In this document: piece by piece, positions 8,880-16,571 of the stretch
Layout: each line of letters opens with the position of its first letter
Position numbering within the stretch: position 1 is the stretch's first letter
Source of the DNA: JAHIVB01 sp964574705
GTDB lineage: Bacteria > Bacillota_I > Bacilli_A > Izemoplasmatales > Hujiaoplasmataceae
Assembly: GCA_964574705.1 (NCBI GenBank)
Contig: CAZNOO010000028.1
Span: 1-19,086, forward strand
Reading direction: 5' to 3'
Length of the DNA: 19,086 nucleotides
The notes under the pieces: generated by a model
What the model saw: the letters and a program-made list of their open reading frames with translations, nothing else
Told to the model about the DNA's origin: nothing
The model's database searches: none
Position numbers and translations under genes: made by a program

Positions 8880-9455
8880 CTTAATGACGTAGTACCCGGA
8901 TTTTTTGTCCAATACATCAACTTTATCGTAATATTTTTCTAATTCTCTGATTGCGGAGGGAGCACCTTGTTTTTTTTGAATAACAACATAAAATGCACCG
9001 GAATCCGTTAAAAAACCCTTACTTTTCGCAAACCAGTCGTAATAAATCTGTTTACCGGCACGAATCGGTGGGTTGGTCACTATAACATCAAAAGTTTCAA
9101 GAACTTCTTTGAATCCATCAGTCTCGATTACTTCGACATCGGCTTTGTTTCTAATCGCATTTTTTTTAGATAGTTCTACTGCTCTCGGATTGATGTCAGC
9201 CATCAGGACAGAAGCTTTCGTCTCTTTGCTTAAAACGATTCCAATCGGACCATAACCACATCCAAGATCCAAGATTGTATTTGCGTGTATTGGAAGAATA
9301 GTCTCAAGCAGAACTCTGGTTCCATAGTCGAGTCCAGCTCTTGAAAAAACGCCGGAATCCGTTTCCATCGTATATTCTCTTTGATTGATTTTGAAAACAA
9401 TCTGTTTTGGACTGTTTTTCAGTTGATCGTTCTCTTTTGAAAAATATTGGTTCAA
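8868..9455 (-). CDS. YbxB-type class I SAM-dependent methyltransferase (RsmC/RlmG-like)
   Basis: This is a small-domain class I methyltransferase of the RsmC/RlmG family, expected to methylate guanine N2 in rRNA; the exact target is unknown. The SAM-binding motif I is ILDLGCGYGPIGI, the catalytic NPPI motif appears as TNPPIRAGKQ, and the C-terminal part has VIQKKQGAPSA and GYYVIK. These closely resemble B. subtilis YbxB, which occupies the same place between rplL and rpoB. An in-frame GTG at 9464 overlaps the AAAGGAG site, so I chose TTG 9455, which has 8-nt spacing and gives 195 residues (NQYFSKEND...), a typical length. No clear promoter precedes it, so expression probably depends on read-through past the rplL terminator 23 bp upstream. 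The stop codon touches the rpoB promoter. Confidence 0.92.
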   Translation of the reverse strand: MNQYFSKENDQLKNSPKQIVFKINQREYTMETDSGVFSRAGLDYGTRVLLETILPIHANTILDLGCGYGPIGIVLSKETKASVLMADINPRAVELSKKNAIRNKADVEVIETDGFKEVLETFDVIVTNPPIRAGKQIYYDWFAKSKGFLTDSGAFYVVIQKKQGAPSAIRELEKYYDKVDVLDKKSGYYVIKCQM

Positions 9456-9477
9456 GTCAATCACTCCTTTAAACGCT

Positions 9478-9502
9478 AAAAACCTGAGTTGCCTCAGGTT
9501 TT
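9478..9502 (-). terminator. Rho-independent terminator after rplL
   Basis: A perfect 10-bp stem (AAAACCTGAG at 9479-9488, CTCAGGTTTT at 9493-9502) encloses a 4-nt loop. On the minus strand it ends in TTTTT. It lies 18 bp after the rplL stop. It probably lowers transcription into the methyltransferase gene and partly uncouples rplJL from rpoBC. Confidence 0.82.
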
Positions 9503-9520
9503 AGTAGTCGAGTAATGAAA

Positions 9521-9895
9521 TTACTTTAATTCTACAGTCGCTCCAGCGTCTGTAAGTTTCTTAGCGATTTCTTTTGCTTCGTCTTCTTTGACTTTTTCTT
9601 TGATTGCTTTTGGAGCTGCGTCTACAACGTTTTTAGCATCAATCAAGCCTAAGCCTGTAAGTTCTCTAACAACTTTGATAACTGCAACTTTTGATGGTCC
9701 TACGCTAGTAAGAATAACGTCAAACTCTTTTGGTCCAAGATCTTCTTCAACAGCTGCTGCTGCGGCTGGTGCTGCAGATACTGCAGATGGGTCAATTCCA
9801 AATTCTTCTTTCATTGCATCGATTAATGCTTTGATTTCAAGAATTGTCATTTCTTTTAGTGATTCGATAAATTGTGCTGATGTTAATTTAGCCAT
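9521..9895 (-). CDS. rplL: 50S ribosomal protein L7/L12
   Basis: This is the 124-residue stalk protein that recruits translational GTPases. An N-terminal dimerisation/L10-binding part (LTSAQFIESLKEMTILEIKA) is followed by an Ala/Pro-rich hinge at ~40-52. The C-terminal domain contains FDVILTSVGPSKVAVIKVVR and GLGLIDAKNVVDAAPKAIKE. Length and order are standard. ATG 9895 follows an AGGAGG site, 19 nt after rplJ, so the two are translated from one mRNA under the L10 leader. The terminator at 9478-9502 follows. Confidence 0.98.
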   Translation of the reverse strand: MAKLTSAQFIESLKEMTILEIKALIDAMKEEFGIDPSAVSAAPAAAAAVEEDLGPKEFDVILTSVGPSKVAVIKVVRELTGLGLIDAKNVVDAAPKAIKEKVKEDEAKEIAKKLTDAGATVELK

Positions 9896-9914
9896 TTTTT
9901 GTTTCCTCCTAAGG

Positions 9915-10406
9915 TTATTCTTTGTTTGAGATCATATCGAGGCCGATTGCCAGCTCACGAAGTGGTCCGTATAGTTGTGTTGCGAACATCGTTAGTAAAG
10001 TTTCTCTGTTTGGTAGTACTGCGATTTGTTTGATTTCTGCCGGTTGGTAATAAGCACCATCGACAATTCCTGATTTTACAACCAGTTTTGGGTTTTTCTT
10101 TGCAAATTCAACGAGTACTTTCGCTGCTGAAACTGCATCGTCATAAGCGAATACAACTCCATTAGGTCCGTATAGATCTGCATCTAAAGCTTTGAATCCT
10201 AGGCTTCCAGCCGCTCTTCTCGAAATGTTGTTTTTGGCAACAATAAGCTCGCAACCTTCTTTACGTAGTTGACGACGCAAAGCTTCGGTTTTTTCAACTG
10301 TAAGTCCACGATATTCAGCGACAACGATTGATTTTGCATTTTTCATTTTGGCTGTGAGTTTATTCACGGCCTCTTGTTTCAGGTTGATTACTGATTCATT
10401 AGACAT
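9915..10406 (-). CDS. rplJ: 50S ribosomal protein L10
   Basis: This is the 163-residue base of the ribosomal stalk, which binds 23S rRNA and carries L7/L12 dimers on its C-terminal helix. Family features are the N-terminal AKSIVVAEYRGLTVEKTEALRRQLR, the IVAKNN segment, and a C-terminal helix ending in LAIGLDMISNKE. ATG 10406 follows an AGGAGG site with 7-nt spacing. In known systems the L10-L12 complex represses its own synthesis through the leader, and a leader of that type is present immediately upstream (10407-10545). Confidence 0.98.
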   Translation of the reverse strand: MSNESVINLKQEAVNKLTAKMKNAKSIVVAEYRGLTVEKTEALRRQLRKEGCELIVAKNNISRRAAGSLGFKALDADLYGPNGVVFAYDDAVSAAKVLVEFAKKNPKLVVKSGIVDGAYYQPAEIKQIAVLPNRETLLTMFATQLYGPLRELAIGLDMISNKE

Positions 10407-10545
10407 TTTCTTACCTCCTGTTTCATTGTCATTAAAAAGAAAACCTCTTTTCGACGAGAAAAGAGGAATAAATAAATTTCATTTATTTTCTTTGTCTCGG
10501 TAGGATATTAAGCCGTAGCCCCTACTGTCTTCGATAAAGCTATTT
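10407..10545 (-). promoter_or_regulatory. L10-type ribosomal protein leader
   Basis: The rplA-rplJ gap holds the conserved L10-leader core. GAAGACAGTAGGGG (from ~10532) is followed by GGCTTAATATCCTACCGAG, with GTAGG (10525-10521) pairing to CCTAC (10504-10500). L10(L12)4 binds this RNA in known bacteria. Downstream are an A/T-only hairpin (AAATAAAT and ATTTATTT, 10487-10469), an attenuator-like terminator, and the rplJ ribosome-binding site. I see no convincing promoter between rplA and the leader. A TTGACT at 10569-10564 has no good -10, so transcription probably comes from the rplK promoter. Confidence 0.88.
10434..10466 (-). terminator. Attenuator terminator in the L10 leader
   Basis: CCTCTTTTC (10466-10458) and GAAAAGAGG (10452-10444) form a 9-bp stem with a TCGTC loop, followed by TTTTCTTTTT. 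It lies after the L10-binding core and 28 bp before rplJ, the place expected for leader-controlled premature termination. Confidence 0.85.
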
Positions 10546-10552
10546 GTGTTTT

Positions 10553-11233
10553 TTAAACTTCCAAGTCAACGCCAGGTCCCATCGTAGATGAGATGGCGAT
10601 GTTATTCATGTAAATACCCTTCACTGTGGAAGGCTTTGCTTTGGTAATGACTTCCAATACCGCCCTAATGTTGTCAACTAACTTTTCGGGTGTAAATGAA
10701 ACTTTACCAACGACTGTTTGAATGTTTCCACTTTTGTCAACGCGGTAAGTAATCTTTCCGCCTTTTGAATCGGAAACGGCTTTTGAAATATCCATTGTGA
10801 CAGTACCTGTCTTTGGATTCGGCATTAAGCCTTTCGGTCCTAATAAACGACCAATCTTACCAAGGGTAGCCATCATGTCAGGTGTAGCGATTACGACGTC
10901 GAATTCAAACCACCCCGCTTGGATTTTGACGACTAAATCATCATCTCCAACGAAGTCTGCTCCGGCTTCTTTTGCCTCTTTCGCTTTATCTCCTTTTGCA
11001 AAAACCAAAACTCTCTTTTCTTTTCCAGTTCCGTGTGGCAACACAAGTGCTCCACGAAGGTTCTGTTCAGCTTTTCTAGGGTCAAGGTTTAAGTTTAAAG
11101 CCAATTCTACAGTTGCATCAAATTTTTCAAACGAGATTTCTTTAACAAGCGTTGCGCCTTCTAGAAGCGTATACTTCTTACCCGTTTGAAGTTTCGATGA
11201 AGCTTCTAAGTATTTTTTTCCTTTTTTTGCCAT
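10553..11233 (-). CDS. rplA: 50S ribosomal protein L1
   Basis: This is the 226-residue L1-stalk protein of the large subunit, which helps move deacylated tRNA out of the E site. In E. coli it is also the translational repressor of the L11-L1 mRNA. Conserved segments are the N-terminal KKYLEASSKLQTGKKYTLLEG, VLPHGTGK, and the LGKIGRLLGPKGLMPNPKTG motif at ~125-145. ATG 11233 is preceded by AGGAGG. The length is slightly below the usual ~230. It lies 77 nt after rplK, and that gap contains a structured motif also found before rplK. Confidence 0.98.
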   Translation of the reverse strand: MAKKGKKYLEASSKLQTGKKYTLLEGATLVKEISFEKFDATVELALNLNLDPRKAEQNLRGALVLPHGTGKEKRVLVFAKGDKAKEAKEAGADFVGDDDLVVKIQAGWFEFDVVIATPDMMATLGKIGRLLGPKGLMPNPKTGTVTMDISKAVSDSKGGKITYRVDKSGNIQTVVGKVSFTPEKLVDNIRAVLEVITKAKPSTVKGIYMNNIAISSTMGPGVDLEV

Positions 11234-11246
11234 GAATTTTTCCTCC

Positions 11247-11283
11247 TATATCTGGTATTAGCGGAATGTCCTCCCATTATATA
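11247..11283 (-). promoter_or_regulatory. Putative L1-binding leader motif before rplA
   Basis: A bipartite hairpin can be drawn on the minus strand. The outer helix is TATAT/ATATA, continued by TGG (11276-11274) with CCA (11255-11253). An asymmetric internal loop (GA opposite GCTAATA) follows, then an inner helix GGA/TCC with loop CAT. The rplA Shine-Dalgarno sequence starts immediately after the outer helix. The 9-nt TGGGAGGAC and the AATACCA element also occur before rplK (11763-11789). L1 is a known repressor of this operon in E. coli; assignment of this RNA to L1 is inference. Confidence 0.5.
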
Positions 11284-11310
11284 GTTGCAATTATATTAAC
11301 AACTCTACGT

Positions 11311-11736
11311 TTAGTCTACTACGACGATTCCCATGTTTCTTGCTGATCCTGCTAAGATGCGAGCTGCTGCTTCGACATCGTTTGCGTTCAAATCAGGCAT
11401 TTTGATTGCAGCGAGTTCCAATAATTGAGCTTTGGTAATCGTTGCGACAGTTTCCGTTTTTGAATTCTTAGCACCCTTTTGAATCTTGCATGCTTTTTTC
11501 AATAAATCGCTTGCCGGTGGTGTTTTGGTAATGAACGTAAATGAACGGTCGTCAAATACGGTGATTACAACAGGGATGATGCTACCAGCTTGTTCTTTGG
11601 TACGATCATTGAATTGCACACAAAATTGTTGGATGTTAACTCCCGCTTGTCCTAAAGCTGGTCCAATTGGTGGGGCCGGTGTTGCTTTTCCCCCTGGAAT
11701 TTGGAGTTTTACAACTGTTTTAATTTCTTTAGCCAC
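11311..11736 (-). CDS. rplK: 50S ribosomal protein L11
   Basis: L11 sits at the GTPase-associated centre of the 50S subunit on 23S rRNA. The sequence has the IPGGKATPAPPIGPALGQAGVNI motif near the N-terminus and a C-terminal RNA-binding domain (TKAQLLELAAIKMPDLNAND, ARILAGSARNMGI). An in-frame GTG at 11745 is formed by the last base of AGGAGG itself and cannot be the start. GTG 11736 has 8-nt spacing and gives 141 residues beginning MAKEIKTVVKLQIPG, which matches the usual family start and length. It is the first gene after a consensus promoter. secE and nusG, its usual upstream neighbours, are not present. Confidence 0.97.
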   Translation of the reverse strand: MAKEIKTVVKLQIPGGKATPAPPIGPALGQAGVNIQQFCVQFNDRTKEQAGSIIPVVITVFDDRSFTFITKTPPASDLLKKACKIQKGAKNSKTETVATITKAQLLELAAIKMPDLNANDVEAAARILAGSARNMGIVVVD

Positions 11737-11762
11737 GAAAGACACCTCCTTATTTTCGTGAT

Positions 11763-11789
11763 GTGGTTATTGGACTGACGTCCTCCCAC
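11763..11789 (-). promoter_or_regulatory. Putative L1-binding leader motif before rplK
   Basis: GTGG (11789-11786) pairs with CCAC (11766-11763). Inside, an asymmetric loop (GA opposite AATAA) leads to an inner helix GGAC/GTCC (11783-11780 with 11775-11772) closed by a GTCA loop. It lies within the 5' leader of the rplK transcript, 12 nt before the AGGAGG site. Its sequence and fold parallel the motif before rplA. An autoregulatory role through L1 is inferred from the known feedback on this operon. Confidence 0.55.
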
Positions 11790-11818
11790 TCCTGCGGCGA
11801 CAATTCGCACGCTGAAAT

Positions 11819-11848
11819 ATTATACAATGCACTCCTTGTTTTTGTCAA
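11819..11848 (-). promoter_or_regulatory. Consensus sigma-A promoter for rplK-rplA
   Basis: A perfect -35 TTGACA (11848-11843) and a perfect -10 TATAAT (11824-11819) are separated by 18 bp. It is the strongest promoter in the window, as expected for ribosomal-protein genes. The predicted leader is ~75 nt and contains the paired motif at 11763-11789. It starts 28 bp after the stop of the ABC transporter gene, and no terminator lies in between. Confidence 0.92.
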
Positions 11849-11876
11849 GGTTTTTTTCTTGAAATCCAGTGCTTTT

Positions 11877-14282
11877 CTAGATATCGAATTTAACATTGAT
11901 TTCTGCTGGTGTTTTTCTTAACAAACTCATGATTGGAATCATTCCAAACACGATGTTCACCGCATAAATCAGCACAATTCCCAATATGAACAGATAAAGA
12001 GGGAAGTAAAAAATTGAAGTGAAAGCGCCAAGTACTTTTTGGACCTGTCCAATGACATAGGTCATAAACAAGTATCCAGTAAGTGAACCGATGGTTGTAA
12101 ATGCAAGAATTTCGGAGAAGAATATCTTGTAAATGTCCTTCTTCGATGCACCAATCGATCTATAAATTCCAATTTCATGGATTCTTCCAAGCATGCTTGA
12201 ACGCATAATCAAGAAGATGTAAACAATGATTCCTGCAAGTGTAATCAGAATCGTTTGAATCCTCGTTGCGATTGCAGTCCGCATATTCGCCATGAATTCG
12301 CTTTTTTGTGCATCATAAGTGTCAACCGCTGCGAAGCCTAATGCTTCGATTTGGCTAATGGCCTGAGCGGGATCTTCAGAATAGAAATAGATGGCCGTTT
12401 CAGAAGTTGTATCTACCAACTTCGAAACGTTTAGTCTTAGGTAATCGTTATTGGAAAGAATGGGTGTGTAGAAGTATTCGGATTCATACTTCCCAACAAT
12501 TGTATAACTTTCGCCAGAAACAGTGACGTCATCTCCTATATTTAAGAAGACGTTATTGACAAGAATTTCGCCCGCAGCTGCAATATCTCTTCCATCGGTA
12601 ATTGTATAATCACCTTCGGCAGCACCTTGTGACACAAAACTGTTTGAATCGAGACTATTGAAATATTCAATGTTGTTATCAGTCAATACAACGATAGGAG
12701 AGTCAGTCTTTACGACTCCAACGATTTTAACTGTATACGGAAGTCCGTTTGAAGTAAAGTAGGCTCCAATCAAAGATTCATAATCAGTAACGCCAAGATC
12801 ACTCACGACTTTATCTTTGATAATATTGTCCGCGACCCATTCGTCAACGGCGATTTCATATTTATTTTCAGGAAGTTTGCCAAAGGTCAAAGTGGATGCG
12901 TCAATCAGTGAAGAAGGCATTGGATACACATTCACATATGCACCCCAATTGCGATTTGAGCTACCCTGATATAGATCAGTATAAAGTACTGAGGTCATGT
13001 AAGGATGTGCATAAAGCATCAGCTGAACATCAGCTCCAGCCAAAATATCATCGACGTCATCCATCGAAAATGTCGATGTTTTTTCAACGGCAACCAAGTT
13101 TTTGGCAGTTGTCAAAAAATCAGCTTCATTAACTTTTGTCAGATTGCCAAATGTAGCGAGATTAAATACAACCAACGCTGAAATTGCAAAGTAGGCGACC
13201 AAGAAGAGTTTTCCAAAAAATTTTCTTCTTCCGAAAACTTTTCTGAATCCAGCAGCTAAAGCATCTCTAAACCGGATAAAGGATTTTCGAATTGCATTGT
13301 CGATTTTCCCAAATTGACTCAAGTCAAAGGTGTATTTGCTGGCATCGTCTGTTTCGGGTTTTTTATAATGTCCGTCAATCAATTGGATTTCAGATTCGCT
13401 TGTCAAGTATTTAACTTTTGTTTTCGAATCCACTTTGACAAACAGGGTGTTATTAAAATAGATCAGATTGATGGACGGATTGTCTTTCAGTTCTTTTTCA
13501 TAATAAACATTAAGTCCGACTGGAGACTCCGATTTTTGAACATCCATATCCTGCAAATAGATATTTCTGTCATCAATGTGCTCTAAAGTTCTGTTTCCCT
13601 GATTTTCATAATCTTTTGTGACTTTACCGTCAGAAAGTTCGATGACTCTGTCTGCGTAGAAATCAACAAGTTCTTTTTCGTGACTGACTAAAATGACCAA
13701 ACAAGTTTGGGAAATTTTCTTGATGATGGACATAACTTCAAAGGTATTGTTTGCATCAAGGTTCCCGGTCGGTTCATCTGCCAAAACCACTTTAGGATTT
13801 TTGGCGATGGCTCTAGCGATTGCAACACGTTGTTGCTGTCCTCCGGACAAAGCAAGCACGTTACGTTTCCGGTAATTGTACATTCCAACGCTTTTCAAAA
13901 CGTAATTGATTCTTTCTTCGATTTTATCTTTGTTGTAAAGTCCAGCCATGTTAAGCGCAACTTCAACGTTTTCAAATACGGTTTTGTCTTGAATCAAGTT
14001 GTAATTTTGGAAGATATATCCTACGTATTGATTTCTAACGACATCCCATTCAGAAGGTTTGTAGCCTTTTAATACGGTTTGATCAAACTTAAATTCACCG
14101 GAATCAACTTTGTCAAGCCCTCCGATGACATTGAGCAATGTCGTTTTTCCGCATCCAGAAGGACCGGTGAGAGCGACCAACCCAACTTCAGGAAAAGTGA
14201 GAGATGTGTTGTCGATTACGTGAATCTCATTTAATTTGCCTTTATTGTAATACTTATCTAACTTAAATAGAGTAATCATCAT
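11877..14282 (-). CDS. ABC transporter, fused ATPase-permease (MacB/FtsX-type), second of a pair
   Basis: This 801-residue protein has an N-terminal ATPase domain at ~1-225: Walker A GPSGCGKTT 40-48, Q-loop Q92, signature LSGGQ 145-149, Walker B VVLADE 165-170, switch H201. A cytosolic, partly beta-rich linker at ~225-350 follows (IYLQDMD... KYLTSESEIQLIDGHYKK). Next are TM1 (~357-377), a ~295-residue extracellular domain (378-673) and three C-terminal TMs (~674-693, 722-744, 760-783). The FtsX-type cytosolic element GRIHEIGIYRSIGASKKDI is at 699-717. All ATPase residues look intact. It lies 9 nt after its partner gene, with the ribosome-binding site overlapping the partner's stop, so they are co-translated and probably form a heterodimer. 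MacB-like proteins act as mechanotransmitters or exporters rather than classical channel transporters. The substrate is unknown. Confidence 0.93.
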   Translation of the reverse strand: MMITLFKLDKYYNKGKLNEIHVIDNTSLTFPEVGLVALTGPSGCGKTTLLNVIGGLDKVDSGEFKFDQTVLKGYKPSEWDVVRNQYVGYIFQNYNLIQDKTVFENVEVALNMAGLYNKDKIEERINYVLKSVGMYNYRKRNVLALSGGQQQRVAIARAIAKNPKVVLADEPTGNLDANNTFEVMSIIKKISQTCLVILVSHEKELVDFYADRVIELSDGKVTKDYENQGNRTLEHIDDRNIYLQDMDVQKSESPVGLNVYYEKELKDNPSINLIYFNNTLFVKVDSKTKVKYLTSESEIQLIDGHYKKPETDDASKYTFDLSQFGKIDNAIRKSFIRFRDALAAGFRKVFGRRKFFGKLFLVAYFAISALVVFNLATFGNLTKVNEADFLTTAKNLVAVEKTSTFSMDDVDDILAGADVQLMLYAHPYMTSVLYTDLYQGSSNRNWGAYVNVYPMPSSLIDASTLTFGKLPENKYEIAVDEWVADNIIKDKVVSDLGVTDYESLIGAYFTSNGLPYTVKIVGVVKTDSPIVVLTDNNIEYFNSLDSNSFVSQGAAEGDYTITDGRDIAAAGEILVNNVFLNIGDDVTVSGESYTIVGKYESEYFYTPILSNNDYLRLNVSKLVDTTSETAIYFYSEDPAQAISQIEALGFAAVDTYDAQKSEFMANMRTAIATRIQTILITLAGIIVYIFLIMRSSMLGRIHEIGIYRSIGASKKDIYKIFFSEILAFTTIGSLTGYLFMTYVIGQVQKVLGAFTSIFYFPLYLFILGIVLIYAVNIVFGMIPIMSLLRKTPAEINVKFDI

Positions 14283-14291
14283 TCACACCCC

Positions 14292-16571
14292 CTATTCTGC
14301 TTTAAGAACCCGATTAACGGATTCTTTAAAGATACGTCTGCAGTATTTTCTTGAAATAATGAGCGACATGACGAGTTGAAGAACGAACAAAACAAGATAA
14401 TCGATGAAGGTATATCCTTTTAGAGAATAAAAGATTCCGCCAACATTGGATTGCGTATTCAGGAATATGGATAATCCAAGGAATAACACAAAACTGACCA
14501 ATACAACAAACAGATTTTCAAGATAAATGAAATACTGAATCATGTTTTGGTTTGCGCCAATCGTTCGGAAGATAGCGTAGTCGTGAAGTTTTGTATTAAT
14601 GATGGCTTTGAAAATGACGTACGTTATCAAAGTTGAACCAGTAACGGTCACTACGAGGAGCGCAATCATTCCGATGGTTTGAAGTAAAATCAAAAGTCCT
14701 GTAAAATCATCAGACGTGTTGGAATCATAAGGATAAAAGACTTTGTATTTCGCAGTCAAGATAGTCTTGTCGATTCTACTGATGTCGTTGACTAAGGTGT
14801 TAACGCCTAAATCGGTATTTGCAATAACGCTGACTTGATAAATATCATCATATACCATGTTCGCTAAAGTATCAGAATTGACTCTTAAAAATTGGCTCTT
14901 ATAATCATAATTTTGCGTATTGTTGTAAAGACCATATCGAATTGTAAAATCTTGGATTTCAGTATCTTGGTAAAAATCCGAGTATGAGAGGGTTCCGGTT
15001 GCTTCACAAAAAGTTGCACTTTCGCATGATATTTCATAAAAATATTCCGGCATAATTATCATGTTGTCGGGTACTGTCTCGTCAACCATGATTTGATAGC
15101 TTCCGATTCCTATTGAAGAGATAACATCATTCGACTCCGTGTCCACTCCCACGAAAGTGGATTCATAAATATAATTAAAATAAGCCTGATAAGACTTTGA
15201 TGTAAATGCATCGTCGTTAAAAAGCACATATGCGCCGCCGTAGCTGTTCGACAAATCCATATAGATATTCGCGACATCCACAATTCCTACAATGGTATAA
15301 GTAGGTTGGTCGGAAGAACTTTCGTCATAATAGTATCCTTCATAGAATATCTTATTCAAATAGTCATCCACATTTTCGACACGATCTGCACTGAGGGCTA
15401 TCACGATTTCAGAATCCGTTTGCGGTAAACGTCCTGCAGAAAGTATTGTTTCGTCTTCCAAAACACTGATTGGAAGCATAAGACAGTTAAGATACATCGT
15501 ATCATAGGGCAGGTCAGGATTATACTCAGACGACAATGTAATCGACTTGTCAAGCAGGTAATCAAAAGGAATAACTGTTTGAACCTTTCCTAGCGCCTCC
15601 AATTCATCAATATCCACTTGTGTGAATGATGTTTTGTCCGCTTTTCTAACAATCATTCTCGATACGCTGGTATTTTGGAAGTAATAATTATAATTATAGG
15701 AAACATCCGACATCGTCACATTAAATGAACCATATGAGAGTGCCACAAAGAATGCAAAGAAAGAAAACACCAAAATCATAAGCAAGGTCTTTTTTGGAAC
15801 AGATACAAGATTTCTAATTGCCATTTTGACAAACTCGAAGAATTTGATTCGCTTCTCTTCGTCTGGAATGGTTGGAAGATTTTTCTTTTCAACCTTTACA
15901 AGGTCTTGATCTTCAACGATTTCACCATCGAAGATTCGAATCTTTCGGGTAGCGAACTCTTTGACCTGCTCGAAATCATGAGTAACCATGATAACTAATT
16001 TTTCTTTCGAGATTTCGTGAAGAAGTTCTAAAATTTGTCTAGCCGAAGCACTATCAAGGTTTCCAGTTGGTTCATCTGCGGCAATAATCGGGCAGTCTTT
16101 CGCAAGAGCTCTCGCAATGACAACTCTTTGTTTTTGCCCGCCTGATAATTTGGTTGCTTTATGGTGAATATGTTTTGTTAAACCTACTTTTTCAATAATC
16201 TCCAAAGCGCGGCCTCTAATCTTCTCTTTCGGAAATCCAGAAAGAATCAAAGGAGCTTCTACGTTTTGAAGGACAGTGTATGCATCGATAAGATTATAGC
16301 TTTGAAAAACAAATGCGATGTATTTCTTGCGATAGTTCTCCATTTCAACAACAGAAAAATACGAAGTTTCTTCTCCGTTGATATACATCTCGCCGTCTTC
16401 ATAAGAGTCGATTCCGGAAATGACATTTAGTAATGTTGTTTTTCCGGATCCGCTTTCACCGACAATTGCGACGAACTCATTCACGTGCAATTCAAGGTTT
16501 ACTTTTCTTAATCCGAGGGCAATGACATTATTGGAATTATAATATTTTGAGACATTAACAAGTTTTATCAT
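14292..16571 (-). CDS. ABC transporter, fused ATPase-permease (MacB/FtsX-type), first of a pair
   Basis: This 759-residue protein has an N-terminal ATPase domain: Walker A GESGSGKTT 38-46, Q-loop in VFQSYNLI, LSGGQ 142-146, Walker B IIAADE 162-167, switch H198. TM1 is at ~262-282, followed by a ~340-residue extracellular domain and three C-terminal TMs (~627-656, 685-705, 723-742). The FtsX-like element LHDYAIFRTIGANQNMI lies near 663. The extracellular domain is rich in Tyr and acidic residues (SYNYNYYFQN, YEGYYYDESSSD) and has a C-x5-C pair (C516, C522) that could form a disulfide. Unlike its partner it lacks the long linker after the ATPase. An upstream in-frame ATG (16583) lies before and overlaps the GGAGG site, so I chose ATG 16571. 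Both ATPase sites appear competent. The substrate is unknown. Confidence 0.93.
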   Translation of the reverse strand: MIKLVNVSKYYNSNNVIALGLRKVNLELHVNEFVAIVGESGSGKTTLLNVISGIDSYEDGEMYINGEETSYFSVVEMENYRKKYIAFVFQSYNLIDAYTVLQNVEAPLILSGFPKEKIRGRALEIIEKVGLTKHIHHKATKLSGGQKQRVVIARALAKDCPIIAADEPTGNLDSASARQILELLHEISKEKLVIMVTHDFEQVKEFATRKIRIFDGEIVEDQDLVKVEKKNLPTIPDEEKRIKFFEFVKMAIRNLVSVPKKTLLMILVFSFFAFFVALSYGSFNVTMSDVSYNYNYYFQNTSVSRMIVRKADKTSFTQVDIDELEALGKVQTVIPFDYLLDKSITLSSEYNPDLPYDTMYLNCLMLPISVLEDETILSAGRLPQTDSEIVIALSADRVENVDDYLNKIFYEGYYYDESSSDQPTYTIVGIVDVANIYMDLSNSYGGAYVLFNDDAFTSKSYQAYFNYIYESTFVGVDTESNDVISSIGIGSYQIMVDETVPDNMIIMPEYFYEISCESATFCEATGTLSYSDFYQDTEIQDFTIRYGLYNNTQNYDYKSQFLRVNSDTLANMVYDDIYQVSVIANTDLGVNTLVNDISRIDKTILTAKYKVFYPYDSNTSDDFTGLLILLQTIGMIALLVVTVTGSTLITYVIFKAIINTKLHDYAIFRTIGANQNMIQYFIYLENLFVVLVSFVLFLGLSIFLNTQSNVGGIFYSLKGYTFIDYLVLFVLQLVMSLIISRKYCRRIFKESVNRVLKAE

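Noticed and set aside
9588..10040. Plus-strand open frames opposite rplL and rplJ (for example 9588-9929)
   Set aside because: They are antisense to well-supported ribosomal protein genes, have no ribosome-binding site of note, and encode low-complexity Ser/Ala/Thr-rich products typical of antisense reading.
10564..10569. TTGACT at the end of rplA as a -35 for rplJ
   Set aside because: No acceptable -10 occurs 16-18 bp downstream.
11276..11302. Possible promoter before rplA (TTGTTA and TATAAT)
   Set aside because: The TATAAT is perfect, but the spacer is only 15 bp and the -10 lies within the helix of the putative leader motif; read-through from the strong rplK promoter is the simpler explanation.
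11826..11855. Plus-strand hairpin CCTTG/CAAGG followed by seven Ts, resembling a terminator
   Set aside because: The stem is only 5 bp, no plus-strand gene precedes it, and the same bases form the -35 region of the rplK promoter on the other strand.
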